A program made the position numbers and the translations under genes. From contig NZ_SDGU01000052.1 in assembly GCF_004118635.1 (NCBI RefSeq), positions 1 to 64,000 on the forward strand: a stretch of 64,000 nt of DNA. Reading direction: 5' to 3'. Origin of the DNA: Chlorobaculum sp. 24CR (lineage in GTDB: Bacteria; Bacteroidota; Chlorobiia; Chlorobiales; Chlorobiaceae). This document shows positions 28,261-37,256 of the stretch, piece by piece. The notes below the pieces were generated by a model. That model searched no databases. It was not told the origin of the DNA and saw only the letters and a list, made by a program, of their open reading frames with translations. Position 1 is the first letter of the stretch; each line of letters begins with the position of its first letter.

Positions 28261-28307
28261 TCCTATAGGACTTATAAGACCTATACGACCTATAAGTCCT
28301 ATAGGAT
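28261..28307. repeat. CCTATAGG-family repeat forming a long hairpin
   Basis: A run of about 9-bp units (TCCTATAGG, ACTTATAAG, ACCTATACG, ACCTATAAG, TCCTATAGG). Its two ends (28261-28278 and 28289-28306) match as inverted repeats at 16 of 18 positions, and an A-rich stretch follows. It lies in a gap between convergent genes and may end transcription in both directions. Confidence 0.75.
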
Positions 28308-28315
28308 AAAAAGCC

Positions 28316-28732
28316 TTACTTTTTCTTCTCTTCCACGCGGCTTTTGAGCCAGGTGATCCCCAGGTCTCTGAATGTATGCAGCAGCTCCACGCCGATGGCT
28401 CCCGCAGCGACACCGGCTGGCGATGGCTGCTTTACCTGAGTTGTGTGCGGCGCTGCGTGAACCTGCGGCTGACTGGCGGGAGCGCAGTCGCCGGTTTTCC
28501 TGAAGAAGAGTGATCTGATGATACGGCCTGCCACAATGCCGGTGACGAAAGAGACGCCTGCTGCCTCCACGGGATGTCTTTTGAGCATCTCCACTGGTGA
28601 GAGTTCCTCCTGCAAATCCTCTTTCAACTGTCGGGTTCGTTCCCTGATCTGATCCCCGCGTTCACTGATGGTCTCTTCCAGCTCATCGATTCTGGACTGG
28701 ATGTTTTTGATCGGGTCATTGGCGGTCGTCAT
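28316..28732 (-). CDS. Small amphipathic protein, YtxH/YqjD-like
   Basis: A 138-residue protein with an N-terminal coiled coil (about 10-45, IQSRIDELEETISERGDQIR), a glycine-rich hydrophobic stretch near 57-72 (AAGVSFVTGIVAGRII) and a Pro/Ala linker. It overlaps the end of the next upstream gene by 17 bp. With the two genes above it, it recalls YqjD/YqjE-type envelope clusters. The function is unknown. Confidence 0.65.
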   Translation of the reverse strand: MTTANDPIKNIQSRIDELEETISERGDQIRERTRQLKEDLQEELSPVEMLKRHPVEAAGVSFVTGIVAGRIIRSLFFRKTGDCAPASQPQVHAAPHTTQVKQPSPAGVAAGAIGVELLHTFRDLGITWLKSRVEEKKK

Positions 28733-29123
28733 GGGCGGAGAGAAGGATTTTGTGGATGAAGTTCTTCAGCGCATTCGGCCTGACTTTGGTGAAGAACGCA
28801 AAAGTCAGGATAAATACCATGCTTACAAGGAGATAGCCGAGCCAGACGTGGCCGAACAGTTCGCCAAAGAAGAGGGCAATGGTGGTAATCAGGTAAGCCA
28901 CGCCGATCAGGAGAACGACGAGCAACAGCACCAGCGCGCTGACCAGCGCTACCTTTTCGGTCAGCTCGATCTTGAACAGTTCGAACTTGGCGTCGATGAT
29001 CGCCTTGAAATCATCGATGGTCGAATTGACCGTACTGTCTATCAGCTCAGGGATGCCTTTTCGCTGGCGATCCTGGTCTGCTTTGCGGCTGGCTCTGGCT
29101 GGCTCGTGTTTCATCCGGCTCAT
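28716..29123 (-). CDS. Phage-holin-superfamily-like membrane protein (YqjE type)
   Basis: A 135-residue protein with a charged N-terminus, a helix with DDFKAIIDAKFELFKIELTEK near 35-55, and two membrane helices (VALVSALVLLLVVLLIGVAY near 57-80; GYLLVSMVFILTFAFF near 95-112). This resembles the holin-X/YqjE group, which in most hosts is chromosomal and not part of a prophage. It overlaps the downstream gene. Confidence 0.68.
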   Translation of the reverse strand: MSRMKHEPARASRKADQDRQRKGIPELIDSTVNSTIDDFKAIIDAKFELFKIELTEKVALVSALVLLLVVLLIGVAYLITTIALFFGELFGHVWLGYLLVSMVFILTFAFFTKVRPNALKNFIHKILLSAHDDRQ

Positions 29124-29142
29124 AGCGATAATGGGTTCCCTG

Positions 29143-29409
29143 TTATTTCCTTTTCAGCAAAAAGCCAAGAAACACGCCCGCGCCGAGGGCGTAGAAGAAC
29201 GAGTTCACCGGATTTTCCGTGATGTACTCACGAGCTTGGTCGCGAGCGTCGAGTATCTTTTCCCAGGTTTCACTCTCTTTGAATTCGTCGAAAACTTCCG
29301 AAACTTTCTGGCTGATCTCCCTGAGCGGTTCAGGAATGTTATCGTGCGTCTCCGGGCTTGTTTTGGTCTCTTCCTGAGCCATGTCGTTGACCGGTATCTG
29401 GTGTTCCAT
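29143..29409 (-). CDS. Small YqjD/ElaB-like inner-membrane protein
   Basis: An 88-residue protein: acidic N-terminal half, a helical stretch (ISQKVSEVFDEFKESETWEKI), and a C-terminal glycine-containing membrane helix FFYALGAGVFLGFLLKRK, as in ElaB/YqjD proteins that bind ribosomes at the membrane in E. coli. A second ATG at 29385 could be the start. It is the first gene of a three-gene minus-strand unit. Confidence 0.65.
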   Translation of the reverse strand: MEHQIPVNDMAQEETKTSPETHDNIPEPLREISQKVSEVFDEFKESETWEKILDARDQAREYITENPVNSFFYALGAGVFLGFLLKRK

Positions 29410-29583
29410 GGTGGTCGATGGGATAGGTTCGCGGGCCGATTACTGCTTGAATATAGAAAAAATAACGGAGGCAACGGCTCGCTTGTTCCCGGTTGGCGGG
29501 TTAATCGTTTTGAGCAATAGGACGTACGGGTCAAATGGGAGGAACGGGAAACGGCGATTGAAATTCCGTTTTCAATTCATTAT

Positions 29584-30318
29584 TCAGAACAGCAGCCGTC
29601 CGCCGTCCACGTTGATGACCTGGCCGGTGATGTATTCGGTCTCCATCAGGAAGCGGATCGCCATGACGATATCCATCGGGTCGCCGAGCCGCTCCAGCGG
29701 AATTTTGCCGACCAGGTCGTCCGGCTCGTCGCCGCGCCCCGAATAGGCCGAGATGGTGCCCGGCGCGATGGAGTTGACGAGAATTTTCGGCGCGGCCTCC
29801 CTGGCGAAAATCCGGGTGAGGTGTTGGATGCCCGACTTCGAGACCGTGTAGGGCGCGTAGTTGCGCCACACCAGCCCGGCGGAGATGTCGGTCATGGTGA
29901 TGATGCGTGAGGTGAACGGCTGCTTGAGCATGATTCGCGCGGCGGACTGCATCGTGAAAAACGCGCCCTTCAGGTTGGTATCGACGAGGTTGTCCCACTC
30001 CGCTTCGGTCACTTCGAGCAGGTCGGTGCGGTAGAAGTTCGAGGCGCTGGTGATGACGAGGTCGAGCCGGTCGAAGTGCTCGCTGAAGACCGCGAAGGCC
30101 CGCTCGATCTCGGCGACGCTTGAAACGTCGCACCGCGCCATCTGCGATTCGGGGCTGACCCAGCGGATTTTTTCGAGCGTCTCCTGCGCCCGCTCCTCCG
30201 AGTGCTGCCAGGTAAAAAAGATCGAGTAACCCTGTCCGGCGACAGCCAGCGCGATTTCGCTTCCGAGCTTGCCCGAAGCTCCGGTCATGAAGCACACCTT
30301 TTTTCCTGAATTCGGCAT
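29584..30318 (-). CDS. Short-chain dehydrogenase/reductase (pteridine-reductase-like)
   Basis: The 244-residue product has KKVCFMTGASGKLGSEIALA near residue 6, an AxCDVSS segment, ITSASNFYRTDL, and the active-site YAPYTVSKSG (Tyr/Lys). The ASNF segment and overall form resemble pteridine reductases or FabG-like proteins. The ATG at 30318 is preferred over a TTG 36 bp upstream. It ends with the INVDGGRLL tail usual for SDRs. Confidence 0.85.
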   Translation of the reverse strand: MPNSGKKVCFMTGASGKLGSEIALAVAGQGYSIFFTWQHSEERAQETLEKIRWVSPESQMARCDVSSVAEIERAFAVFSEHFDRLDLVITSASNFYRTDLLEVTEAEWDNLVDTNLKGAFFTMQSAARIMLKQPFTSRIITMTDISAGLVWRNYAPYTVSKSGIQHLTRIFAREAAPKILVNSIAPGTISAYSGRGDEPDDLVGKIPLERLGDPMDIVMAIRFLMETEYITGQVINVDGGRLLF

Positions 30319-30364
30319 GGTGGCAATAGCTGGTTGAAATGGTGCTTTTGTCAAGGTAAAAAAA

Positions 30365-30393
30365 TAAGTCCTATAGGTCTTATAAGTCCTATT
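30365..30393. repeat. CCTATAGG-family short repeat
   Basis: TAAGTCCTATAGGTCTTATAAGTCCTATT-type run with a spacing of about 9 bp, related to 12392, 28261 and 39528. It lies between the response-regulator and SDR genes. Confidence 0.7.
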
Positions 30394-30402
30394 CCGGGCG
30401 GT

Positions 30403-31170
30403 TCACTTGACGGTCAGCGGCTCGGATAAGCAGTACCCTTTACCTCTCACGGTTCTGATCGGGAGTTTCACGCCATGTTCCGCGGCTTTCTGGCGCAGCC
30501 GGTGAACCAGCACGTCGAGAGCCTTGTTGCCTGTGGCGACGTCATTGTAACCGAGAGCGGCGGCAAGCTCCTGACGGGAAGCGTTGCCGCGCTTCGAGGC
30601 AAGGTGTTCCAGAAAGTCAATCTCTTTCGATGAGAGGCCGAGCTTTTCGCCTGTGGGCGTGATGATGGTTGACGCGGCTCTCAAAAGCTGCCAGCCGGAG
30701 GAGAGCGGTTCGAGCGGATTTATGCCGCGCGCCTGTTCGTCGTCTCCTTTTTGGGAGAACCTGCCCAGGTTGCTTTCGATCGATGCGATCAGCTCGTCGG
30801 TGTTGACCGGCTTGAGCAGGTAGGTGTCGGCTCCGGCTTTGTATGCCGAAACGCGGCTTTCAATTGAAGAGCGGGCGGTGAGAATGATGATCCGCATATC
30901 GGTGTTCTGCCGGATAAACTCGGCCAGCACCACGCCGTTCTGGTCGGGAAGTCCGAGGTCGAGAATCACCAGCGCATAGGGTTTCTGGGCGACTTTGTGG
31001 TAGAAATCCAGAGCGCTTTTCGCGCCGGTCGCCTCGTAACCGTACAGCGTGAGTGTTTCGACAACGCTGTCACGGAAATCGCTGTCATCTTCAACGACGA
31101 TAATTCTGCCCCGGTCAGTTTCATTGCTGACGGGCGCGGCCTGTTCAACGGTGAGCGAATCTGTAGTCAT
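30403..31170 (-). CDS. OmpR-like response regulator
   Basis: A 255-residue regulator: receiver domain at about residues 22-135 with the phosphoacceptor Asp in LVILDLGLPDQNG and Lys in TYLLKPVNT, and a C-terminal winged helix (LGLSSKEIDFLEHLASKRG; ALDVLVHRLRQK; RTVRGKGYCL). It lies 15 bp downstream of the histidine kinase, so the pair is one two-component system. Its targets are unknown. Confidence 0.92.
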   Translation of the reverse strand: MTTDSLTVEQAAPVSNETDRGRIIVVEDDSDFRDSVVETLTLYGYEATGAKSALDFYHKVAQKPYALVILDLGLPDQNGVVLAEFIRQNTDMRIIILTARSSIESRVSAYKAGADTYLLKPVNTDELIASIESNLGRFSQKGDDEQARGINPLEPLSSGWQLLRAASTIITPTGEKLGLSSKEIDFLEHLASKRGNASRQELAAALGYNDVATGNKALDVLVHRLRQKAAEHGVKLPIRTVRGKGYCLSEPLTVK

Positions 31171-31185
31171 GGGGTATAGATCTGA

Positions 31186-33879
31186 TTAATCCGGCTGGTT
31201 ATCGATAATGACCGGCAAGATAATGGCGGCCTCGACCCGCTTTCCGGTTTTGCCGAGCGTAATCGAGCCGTCGTGCTGCGTGACGATATTCTTCACCAGC
31301 CAGAGGCCGAGGCCCGCGCCGGCGGTATTGCTCGTATGGCTGCCACGGTGGTATTTTTCAAAAAACATCTCCAGCTCCTCTGTACTGAGGTCATACAAAA
31401 GCTTGTTTCCGACCACGATTTTAACGCTGTTTTCATTTTTGCTGAAGCATTTGATCGTGATGGTTGACTCTTCGGGAGAGTACTTGCGGGCGTTGTCGAG
31501 GAGGTTGAAAATCGCAAATTTGATGCCCGATTCCTCACCATAAATATTGATGTTTTCCGGGCAGTTTTCAAACACCAACGTTCGTTCCTTCCATATTCCC
31601 GAAAAGGTATCGACCTGCGATTTGATGATCGTCGCCAGTGGCAGCTTGTGCCGGTTCGTCAGCGATTTGTGGCGGTCGGCCATGCGGCTCTCCTGAATCG
31701 AGACTTCGAGAACCTCTACCAGGCGGGCGATGCTCCGCTCGATCTTGGCGAATTCCTGGTTGTTGGAATACTTTCCCATTTTGTGCTTGATCTTGATGAG
31801 GTCGAGGTTCGTCCTCATGATGGCCAGCGGAGTGCGGTATTCGTGGGAAATCATGCTCAAAAAGCGGTGCAGCCGCTCCACCTCTTTTTGCAACTGGATG
31901 TTCCGGTCGGCGATGGACTGTTCGAGGCGGCTGATATTCTGCTGCTGCATTTTCTCCAGCGTGATGTCAACCATCATCACCAGCAGCACTGCCGCGCCTT
32001 CGAGTTCGATGAACTCCGTTGAATAGAGCACATCGACGAGGTCGCCGTTTTTTTCGTTTAAAAGAAGCGGTTTGTTGCAAACCCGCTCGCGCCTGGCAAC
32101 GGTTGCAAGCAGTTCATGGTAATCCGACTCGTGGTGATGCAAGCCAAGTTCCAGCCCGGTTTTGCCCGTCACCTCTTCAAGAGAGTAGCCAAGCAGTTCG
32201 AGCCAGGAGTCGTTGACATCGATGATGCTGCCGGTTTCGATCTCCTTGATGCTGATGGCGATCGGCGCGTTATCGAAGATGCTCCTGAACTTTCGCTCGT
32301 TCTCTCGGAGTTCGTCGTCGAGTCGCTTTCTTTCGGTAATATCCATGACTGTTCCGACATACCGGTCAAGCTCGCCCGCCTCGTTGAGCTGCGGTTTGCC
32401 GCGGCAGGCCAGCCAGTGCAGGGAGCCGTCTTCGGGGTGGCAGACCCGGAACTCGATATCGATGTTGATTTCTCTGTTTGCCGCCTCCATGACAATGCCG
32501 AAGGTCTCTTCCCGGTCATCGGGATGGACGGTGCTTTCGCAAAGCTTGTGGTTGTGCGGCTTGCTGTCGGGGGTGAGGCCGTAGAGGCGCCAGATACGAT
32601 CCGACCAATAGACCTCGTCGTTTTTGAGGTTCCATTCCCATACCCCGGCTTTGGTGGCTTCAAGCGCGAGGGCCATGCGCGCCTCGTTTTTGACCAGCTT
32701 CTCTTCGAGCGTTTTCTGGCGGGTGATGTCGATGATCGTGCCGAGGTATCTTTCGATGGCTCCACTCCTGCCTTTCCGGGGTTTGCCTCTCGAAAGCAGC
32801 CAGTGAATCGAGCCGTCGGGGTAACGAACGCGATACTCGATGGAGATATTGCCGCCTTCGGTCGCCGCCTTGCGAACCGCCTGGCAGGTCGCCTCACGGT
32901 CTTCGTGAACAATCGTCTCCGCCCAGAGCGCGAATGACGGGGTCTGGCCATGCGGTTCGAGTCCGTAGAGACGCCAGACTTCGTCCGACCAGACATTGTC
33001 GCCTTTTATCAGATCCCATTCCCAGATTCCCGCCCCGGCGGCTTCGAGAGCCTGATCGAGCCGCGCCTTGTTTTCAAGCAGGGTGGTTTCGACAGCCTTG
33101 CGCTCGGTGATGTCGGTAATCAGACCGATGTATTTGACGATCTTGCCGTTCGCGTCGTACTTCGGCGATCCCTGCGAAAGCAGCCAGTGCACGGAGCCGT
33201 CTGCCGGATGAACCACCCGGTACTCGACCGACGCGGCGCGGCCCTGGTGAAGGGTGTCGGTGATCACGGTTCTCACGAAGTCGCGATCCTCTTCGTGCAC
33301 GGTGATGACGCACAGCTCGTGGTTGAGCTGCCGACTGCCGGGGGTGAGGCCGTAGAGCGCCCAAACCTCTTCGGACCACATCAGCCGGTCGGTTTCGGCA
33401 TTCCACTCCCATATTCCGGAACGGGCCGCATCGAGGGCGAACGAGATTCTCTCTTTGTGCTCAAGAAGCTCTTGCTCTGTCGATGCACTGTCGATACCCG
33501 TATCGGTGTCGGCAAGTTTGGTAAGATCGTCATCGGGCGATGATTCAGTTGCCTGAGCCAGAGGCAGGGTGACGAGCAGTTTTCTTTCGGCCTCTCCGGT
33601 TTGGGGAAGCGGATGAACGATGCCTGCCGCTTTGCCGGTCGCGCAGGCTTTGGGCAACAGTTCGGCGAGGTTATCAGCTTGCGGCCAAGACAGGGGAGAG
33701 GAGGAGATGAGAGAGGCAAGCGGTTTGCCGGTACATCGGGCAGGCTTTTTGCCGAGCCGCGAATAAAAAGCTTTGTTCGCGCCAAGGAGCTTTCCTTCGC
33801 AATCGACGACGGCGACGGCATCCGGAATCAGTTCGATCAGGAGGTCGATGGTTTGTTCATCGGAAACGAGTGTCGGCAT
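31186..33879 (-). CDS. Multi-PAS sensor histidine kinase
   Basis: An 897-residue soluble kinase with no clear membrane segment. Domains in order: a PAS (about 8-70), three similar PAS/PAC units (about 145-265, 270-390, 395-515) each with a GIWEW or GVWEW start and DITE/R end, another PAS (about 525-650, IIDVNDSWLELLGYS), a short coiled coil, HisKA with SMISHEYRTPLAIM, and an HATPase with LLDNARKYSPEE and GAGLGLWLV. The absence of membrane helices suggests it senses a cytoplasmic cue. The cognate regulator gene follows it. Confidence 0.92.
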   Translation of the reverse strand: MPTLVSDEQTIDLLIELIPDAVAVVDCEGKLLGANKAFYSRLGKKPARCTGKPLASLISSSPLSWPQADNLAELLPKACATGKAAGIVHPLPQTGEAERKLLVTLPLAQATESSPDDDLTKLADTDTGIDSASTEQELLEHKERISFALDAARSGIWEWNAETDRLMWSEEVWALYGLTPGSRQLNHELCVITVHEEDRDFVRTVITDTLHQGRAASVEYRVVHPADGSVHWLLSQGSPKYDANGKIVKYIGLITDITERKAVETTLLENKARLDQALEAAGAGIWEWDLIKGDNVWSDEVWRLYGLEPHGQTPSFALWAETIVHEDREATCQAVRKAATEGGNISIEYRVRYPDGSIHWLLSRGKPRKGRSGAIERYLGTIIDITRQKTLEEKLVKNEARMALALEATKAGVWEWNLKNDEVYWSDRIWRLYGLTPDSKPHNHKLCESTVHPDDREETFGIVMEAANREINIDIEFRVCHPEDGSLHWLACRGKPQLNEAGELDRYVGTVMDITERKRLDDELRENERKFRSIFDNAPIAISIKEIETGSIIDVNDSWLELLGYSLEEVTGKTGLELGLHHHESDYHELLATVARRERVCNKPLLLNEKNGDLVDVLYSTEFIELEGAAVLLVMMVDITLEKMQQQNISRLEQSIADRNIQLQKEVERLHRFLSMISHEYRTPLAIMRTNLDLIKIKHKMGKYSNNQEFAKIERSIARLVEVLEVSIQESRMADRHKSLTNRHKLPLATIIKSQVDTFSGIWKERTLVFENCPENINIYGEESGIKFAIFNLLDNARKYSPEESTITIKCFSKNENSVKIVVGNKLLYDLSTEELEMFFEKYHRGSHTSNTAGAGLGLWLVKNIVTQHDGSITLGKTGKRVEAAIILPVIIDNQPD

Positions 33880-33967
33880 GGGTCGCGCCGGTAGCTTGTC
33901 GGTTATAAAGCGAAACTCCTTTGTAATAAATGAAAGTTTTCAGACAACGCAAAAAAGATCATTTCCG

Positions 33968-34004
33968 AAAAGCCTCGCGAGCGTACCGGTCGGGTCGAGG
34001 TTTT
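33968..34004 (-). terminator. Possible terminator after bchK
   Basis: On the minus strand AAAACCTCG pairs with CGAGG and, past a one-base bulge, CTTTT. The stem is imperfect and the T-run short. Confidence 0.45.
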
Positions 34005-34063
34005 CAGCGTGAGCGCTTCTGTCGAGTCGTCCTCGCAATCGATTTCGATAACAACCGTCGCGA

Positions 34064-35077
34064 TCACATGTACTTCATGCCTATCAGCGCGGCAGCGACG
34101 AACTGGTTGATGAGAAACAGGACGTTGTTAATGACCTGAAAGCGCAGAAAGGCGTTGTGCTCGTGCACTTCGCTTTTGCCGATGGCGTTGCCGAAGCCGT
34201 CATCGACCGCGCCCTGCATGAACGATGCGCCGGTTTTCGGGTCGCGGTAAATCGGAATCTGCACCAGAATGTTGATCAGCAAAGAGGCAAGAATCATGGA
34301 CATCAGCACCTGGAAACCCCATTGCCACGCCAGGAAAGCGAATCCGGCAAAGACCAGGTCGATGATGATGAAGGCCGTCAGAAAGGTGTATCGCGAGCCG
34401 ACGAGCACGGTCAGCGACTTCATGCCGCTTTCGGCATCGCCTTTCTCTGACTTGAAGTCGTTCATGATAATCAGCGAAATGGCCATGAAGAAGTTCAGTA
34501 CGGCCAGCCAGAGCACTTCGGGCCTGATGTCGCTGAAGAGCGCGTTTGCCGAAAGGTAGGTGATGAAGCCGTAGGAGATGCCGACGGCGGGAGCGGAAAG
34601 AAAGATGTTCTTCTTCAGCTTGAAGGGTGGCGCGGAGTAGAGATAGCCGAGCACCAGGCCGGTCATCATGCAGATGCTGAAGACAAGGCCGCGCTGGCCG
34701 CCGATGTGGATCGACAGGGCGATGCTGATCGACAGGGCGGCCACCAGCACGATGGCCCAGTTCCAGACCGCCTCCTTTTCGGAAATCCGCCCGGAAGGGA
34801 TCGGCCTGGTCGGTTCGTTCAGGCGGTCGAGTTCGAGATCGAAATAGTCGTTCACCGACTGGCTGAAGCCCGTGCCGAGCGGGCCGTAGAGCACGAAGAG
34901 CAGAAAGAGCAGCAGGTAGTCGTGCAGGGTCGGCTGCATCGCACCGGAACCCATCACGCCGCCGGCCAGGCAGGGGAAGACGCTGATCCAGGTGACCGGG
35001 TCGAGCAGTTCGATGTGGGCCTTGATTTTCTCTTTCAGGCCTGGTGATGAGCTGGCGGTCAGTGTGGCGATGTTCAT
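34064..35077 (-). CDS. bchK: UbiA-family bacteriochlorophyll synthase, probable BchK
   Basis: A 337-residue membrane prenyltransferase that would attach farnesyl to bacteriochlorophyllide c. It has the BchG/ChlG/BchK hallmark SVNDYFDLELDRLNEPTRPIPSG near residue 75 and eight or nine membrane helices; a second Asp-rich loop reads IIMNDFKSEKGDAESG near 205. Green sulfur bacteria carry three paralogues (BchK, BchG, ChlG). BchK is preferred because chlorosome genes and a radical SAM gene lie directly beside it, but this is not proof. It follows the radical SAM gene by 37 bp. Confidence 0.75.
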   Translation of the reverse strand: MNIATLTASSSPGLKEKIKAHIELLDPVTWISVFPCLAGGVMGSGAMQPTLHDYLLLFLLFVLYGPLGTGFSQSVNDYFDLELDRLNEPTRPIPSGRISEKEAVWNWAIVLVAALSISIALSIHIGGQRGLVFSICMMTGLVLGYLYSAPPFKLKKNIFLSAPAVGISYGFITYLSANALFSDIRPEVLWLAVLNFFMAISLIIMNDFKSEKGDAESGMKSLTVLVGSRYTFLTAFIIIDLVFAGFAFLAWQWGFQVLMSMILASLLINILVQIPIYRDPKTGASFMQGAVDDGFGNAIGKSEVHEHNAFLRFQVINNVLFLINQFVAAALIGMKYM

Positions 35078-35114
35078 GAAAGGTCTCGATTGGTGCTGGA
35101 TTGTTTGAGTGCCG

Positions 35115-36497
35115 TCAAAGGTACATGGCCGGGTTCAGGCCGCGGGTGAACCGGTTCATCTGGAGGTTGGCCAGCCACACCCAGTTCAGCGGCTTGCCCT
35201 TCATGCGCTGCATGATGGCCCGTGCGCTGTACACCTCCCGCTGAATTTTGACGAAGTGTTCAAGGAAGCTGTCGGCGCCGATGCCCGTCGGCTCGAACAT
35301 GTAGTGATAGGTGTCGTATTTGTCCCAGTCGAAATGGCGCAGTCGCGGCTTCATTTCATCGAAATAGGGGGTGCCGGGAAAGGGGGTGACGAGCGAAAAG
35401 ACCGGAAAGTCGATCCGGTTCTCCATGATGAAATCGTAGGTCAACTGGAAGCTTTCACGGCTGTCGTTGTCGAATCCGAACATGAAATAGCCCTGGATGG
35501 CGATCTTCTGATCGTGCAGGTTTTTGACCACCGTGGCGTAGTTGTCGAGCCGGTTCGATCCCTTGTGCAGGGTTTTGAGCGTTTCGGGATTGAGGGACTC
35601 GAAGCCGATGCTCATCAGCTCGCAGCCCGACCACGCCGCAAGCTTGGCGATTTCGGGGTCATGGAGAAAGTTCATCGAGATGTTGGCGTTCCAGCGAATG
35701 TTCAGCCACCCCATCTGGCCGAGCAGCTCCTTGAAATAGTTCGGGCGGAAACTGATGTTGTCGTCCATGAACGAGAAGTTGACCTTCTCCTTTCCGAGTC
35801 GCTCCTGATGGTAGCGCATTTCGTCGAGTACGAGATCGATGTCGCGGTATCGATAGTTCTTGCCGTAGATCGTGGGCGTCGTGCAGAAATTGCAGCCGAC
35901 CGGGCACCCTTTGGTGGCGAGCACGGGAATGCGCGAGCTGTATTTGCGGCTGTTGCGGCTGCGGAGCGCAAAGGAAAAGTCGGGCCGCAGCATCGAGTTC
36001 ATCGGCTTCAGCGCTTCGGCGCGATAGAGCGGCTTCATCGTGCCGTCAATGACGTCTTGCGACAATTCCGGCCAGACCGACTCGATTTCGCCATAGACGA
36101 CGCTGGTGGCGTGGGCCTGGGCTTCATCGAGGGACATGGTCGGGTGCACGCCGCCGAGCAGGACGATTTTACCCTGTTTTTTTGCGGCCTCGGCAATCCG
36201 GTAGGCTTTCCTGGCGTTCAGGGTGCGAGAGGTGATGGCAACGACATCGTACCCTGAAAAATCTTCAGGAACAGCGTCGCCCAGCCGTTCATCGATGAAA
36301 TCGACCTCGAACAGCTCGCTGGCCAAGGTCGCCACCATCATGAGGTTCAGCGGCATGCTGACGCTCCCCGAATCGACCATCATGCTGGTGTTGCTGACCG
36401 GCTGAACCAGCAACCATTTTTTTCGTGATTTTCCGTTGACGCCTGCCAATCGCGGCTGGGCAACTGTTGATTCAAAGGTGGGATTTTCGTTTGCCAT
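35115..36497 (-). CDS. B12-binding radical SAM protein, candidate bacteriochlorophyll side-chain enzyme
   Basis: The 460-residue protein has an N-terminal B12-binding-like domain (about 25-155; VVAITSRTLNARKAYRIAEA, LLGGVHPTMSLDEA) and a radical SAM domain with GCPVGCNFCTTP near residue 200. It resembles the bchQ-like protein at 19855-21276 in overall layout and several motifs. It probably forms an operon with bchK, 37 bp downstream. BchR (C-12 methylation), BciD (C-7 oxidation for BChl e) or a still unnamed modification are possible; the sequence alone does not decide. Confidence 0.72.
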   Translation of the reverse strand: MANENPTFESTVAQPRLAGVNGKSRKKWLLVQPVSNTSMMVDSGSVSMPLNLMMVATLASELFEVDFIDERLGDAVPEDFSGYDVVAITSRTLNARKAYRIAEAAKKQGKIVLLGGVHPTMSLDEAQAHATSVVYGEIESVWPELSQDVIDGTMKPLYRAEALKPMNSMLRPDFSFALRSRNSRKYSSRIPVLATKGCPVGCNFCTTPTIYGKNYRYRDIDLVLDEMRYHQERLGKEKVNFSFMDDNISFRPNYFKELLGQMGWLNIRWNANISMNFLHDPEIAKLAAWSGCELMSIGFESLNPETLKTLHKGSNRLDNYATVVKNLHDQKIAIQGYFMFGFDNDSRESFQLTYDFIMENRIDFPVFSLVTPFPGTPYFDEMKPRLRHFDWDKYDTYHYMFEPTGIGADSFLEHFVKIQREVYSARAIMQRMKGKPLNWVWLANLQMNRFTRGLNPAMYL

Positions 36498-36555
36498 TAC
36501 AGGTCAGATCGAAATACTGAAGAGGAATACTGCAACAAAGCGCTGGGCTTGAGAG

Positions 36556-36813
36556 TCAGGAGTCGAATTTTCTGCCAGTCTCCTTGCTTGGCCTGGCATA
36601 GCCGGAAACGGCAGGCGAGCCGCCACGGAAAATGCCTCCCGCCGGAGCGTTCCCGTAGAGATAGGGATAGGCGTTGGCTCCGAGTCGCTTGGTGCATTTG
36701 CCGACATTTTCGAGATAATCGCCGACAACCCACCAGTGGCCGTCGATGAAAACTTCCGGAAGCCTGCCGTAAGCTTCGGCGCCACGCACAAATGCGCCAT
36801 TAATATCTGCCAT
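36556..36813 (-). CDS. csmE: Chlorosome envelope protein CsmE-like (CsmA family)
   Basis: An 85-residue CsmA/CsmE family protein. It has EVFIDGHWWVVGDYLENVGK, matching the GHW segment whose His in CsmA binds BChl a in the baseplate, and NAYPYLYGN followed by a Gly-rich, probably processed C-terminus. CsmA is usually shorter after processing, and the sequence is closer to the CsmE form. The region around the start codon contains a 13-bp tandem duplication (36796-36821). Confidence 0.8.
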   Translation of the reverse strand: MADINGAFVRGAEAYGRLPEVFIDGHWWVVGDYLENVGKCTKRLGANAYPYLYGNAPAGGIFRGGSPAVSGYARPSKETGRKFDS

Positions 36814-37256
36814 TAATATCTTTCATGTTGAAGTGGTTGCGTTGAAAGATTTGGTTGGTATTGTGTAACTCTTTGAATGTAAAAAAACGGCTAACATTCT
36901 TGCAAGTATTGTTGCTTAATTCGCCTCTCCGGTAGCGAAGCCGCATCGGCTGTTGGGCGAAGGATTCCTGTTTTGTTCAGAGGCTGTGCTTGGGCAGGTC
37001 GCGGATGGTTCTGTATTTTTTGTATAACTAATTATTTTTAAATGTTTTATAGTGCTGTTCTGTGCTCGCTTCTTCGAGAACGCCTCAAGAGATGTCGCCA
37101 GTTGGGTGGTCGCGAGGATGGTAAGGTAATCGCGGGTCTTCATGGTTATTGGCGTGAGTTTCATTTTTTTTCTTTTTTAAAATCACATAATTGTACTATG
37201 TTTTGAGTAAGAAAAGAAACTTTTCAGGCTTCCCAAACCAAAAAAACGTGAGAGCT
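36814..37256. other. Intergenic region between divergent csmE and csmF
   Basis: 443 bp without a supported gene. It must hold promoters for both chlorosome genes. A 249-bp open frame on the minus strand exists (36916-37164) but looks non-coding: no recognisable family, no ribosome-binding site. AT-rich runs near 37021-37045 and 37160-37200 fit promoter regions. Confidence 0.6.

Noticed and set aside
28716-29123. A prophage holin
   Set aside because: Holin-superfamily-like proteins of the YqjE kind are common chromosomal envelope proteins, and no other phage gene is near.
36916-37164. An 82-codon frame in the csmE-csmF gap
   Set aside because: No ribosome-binding site, no family, and a low-complexity tail; it probably reflects chance in a regulatory gap.
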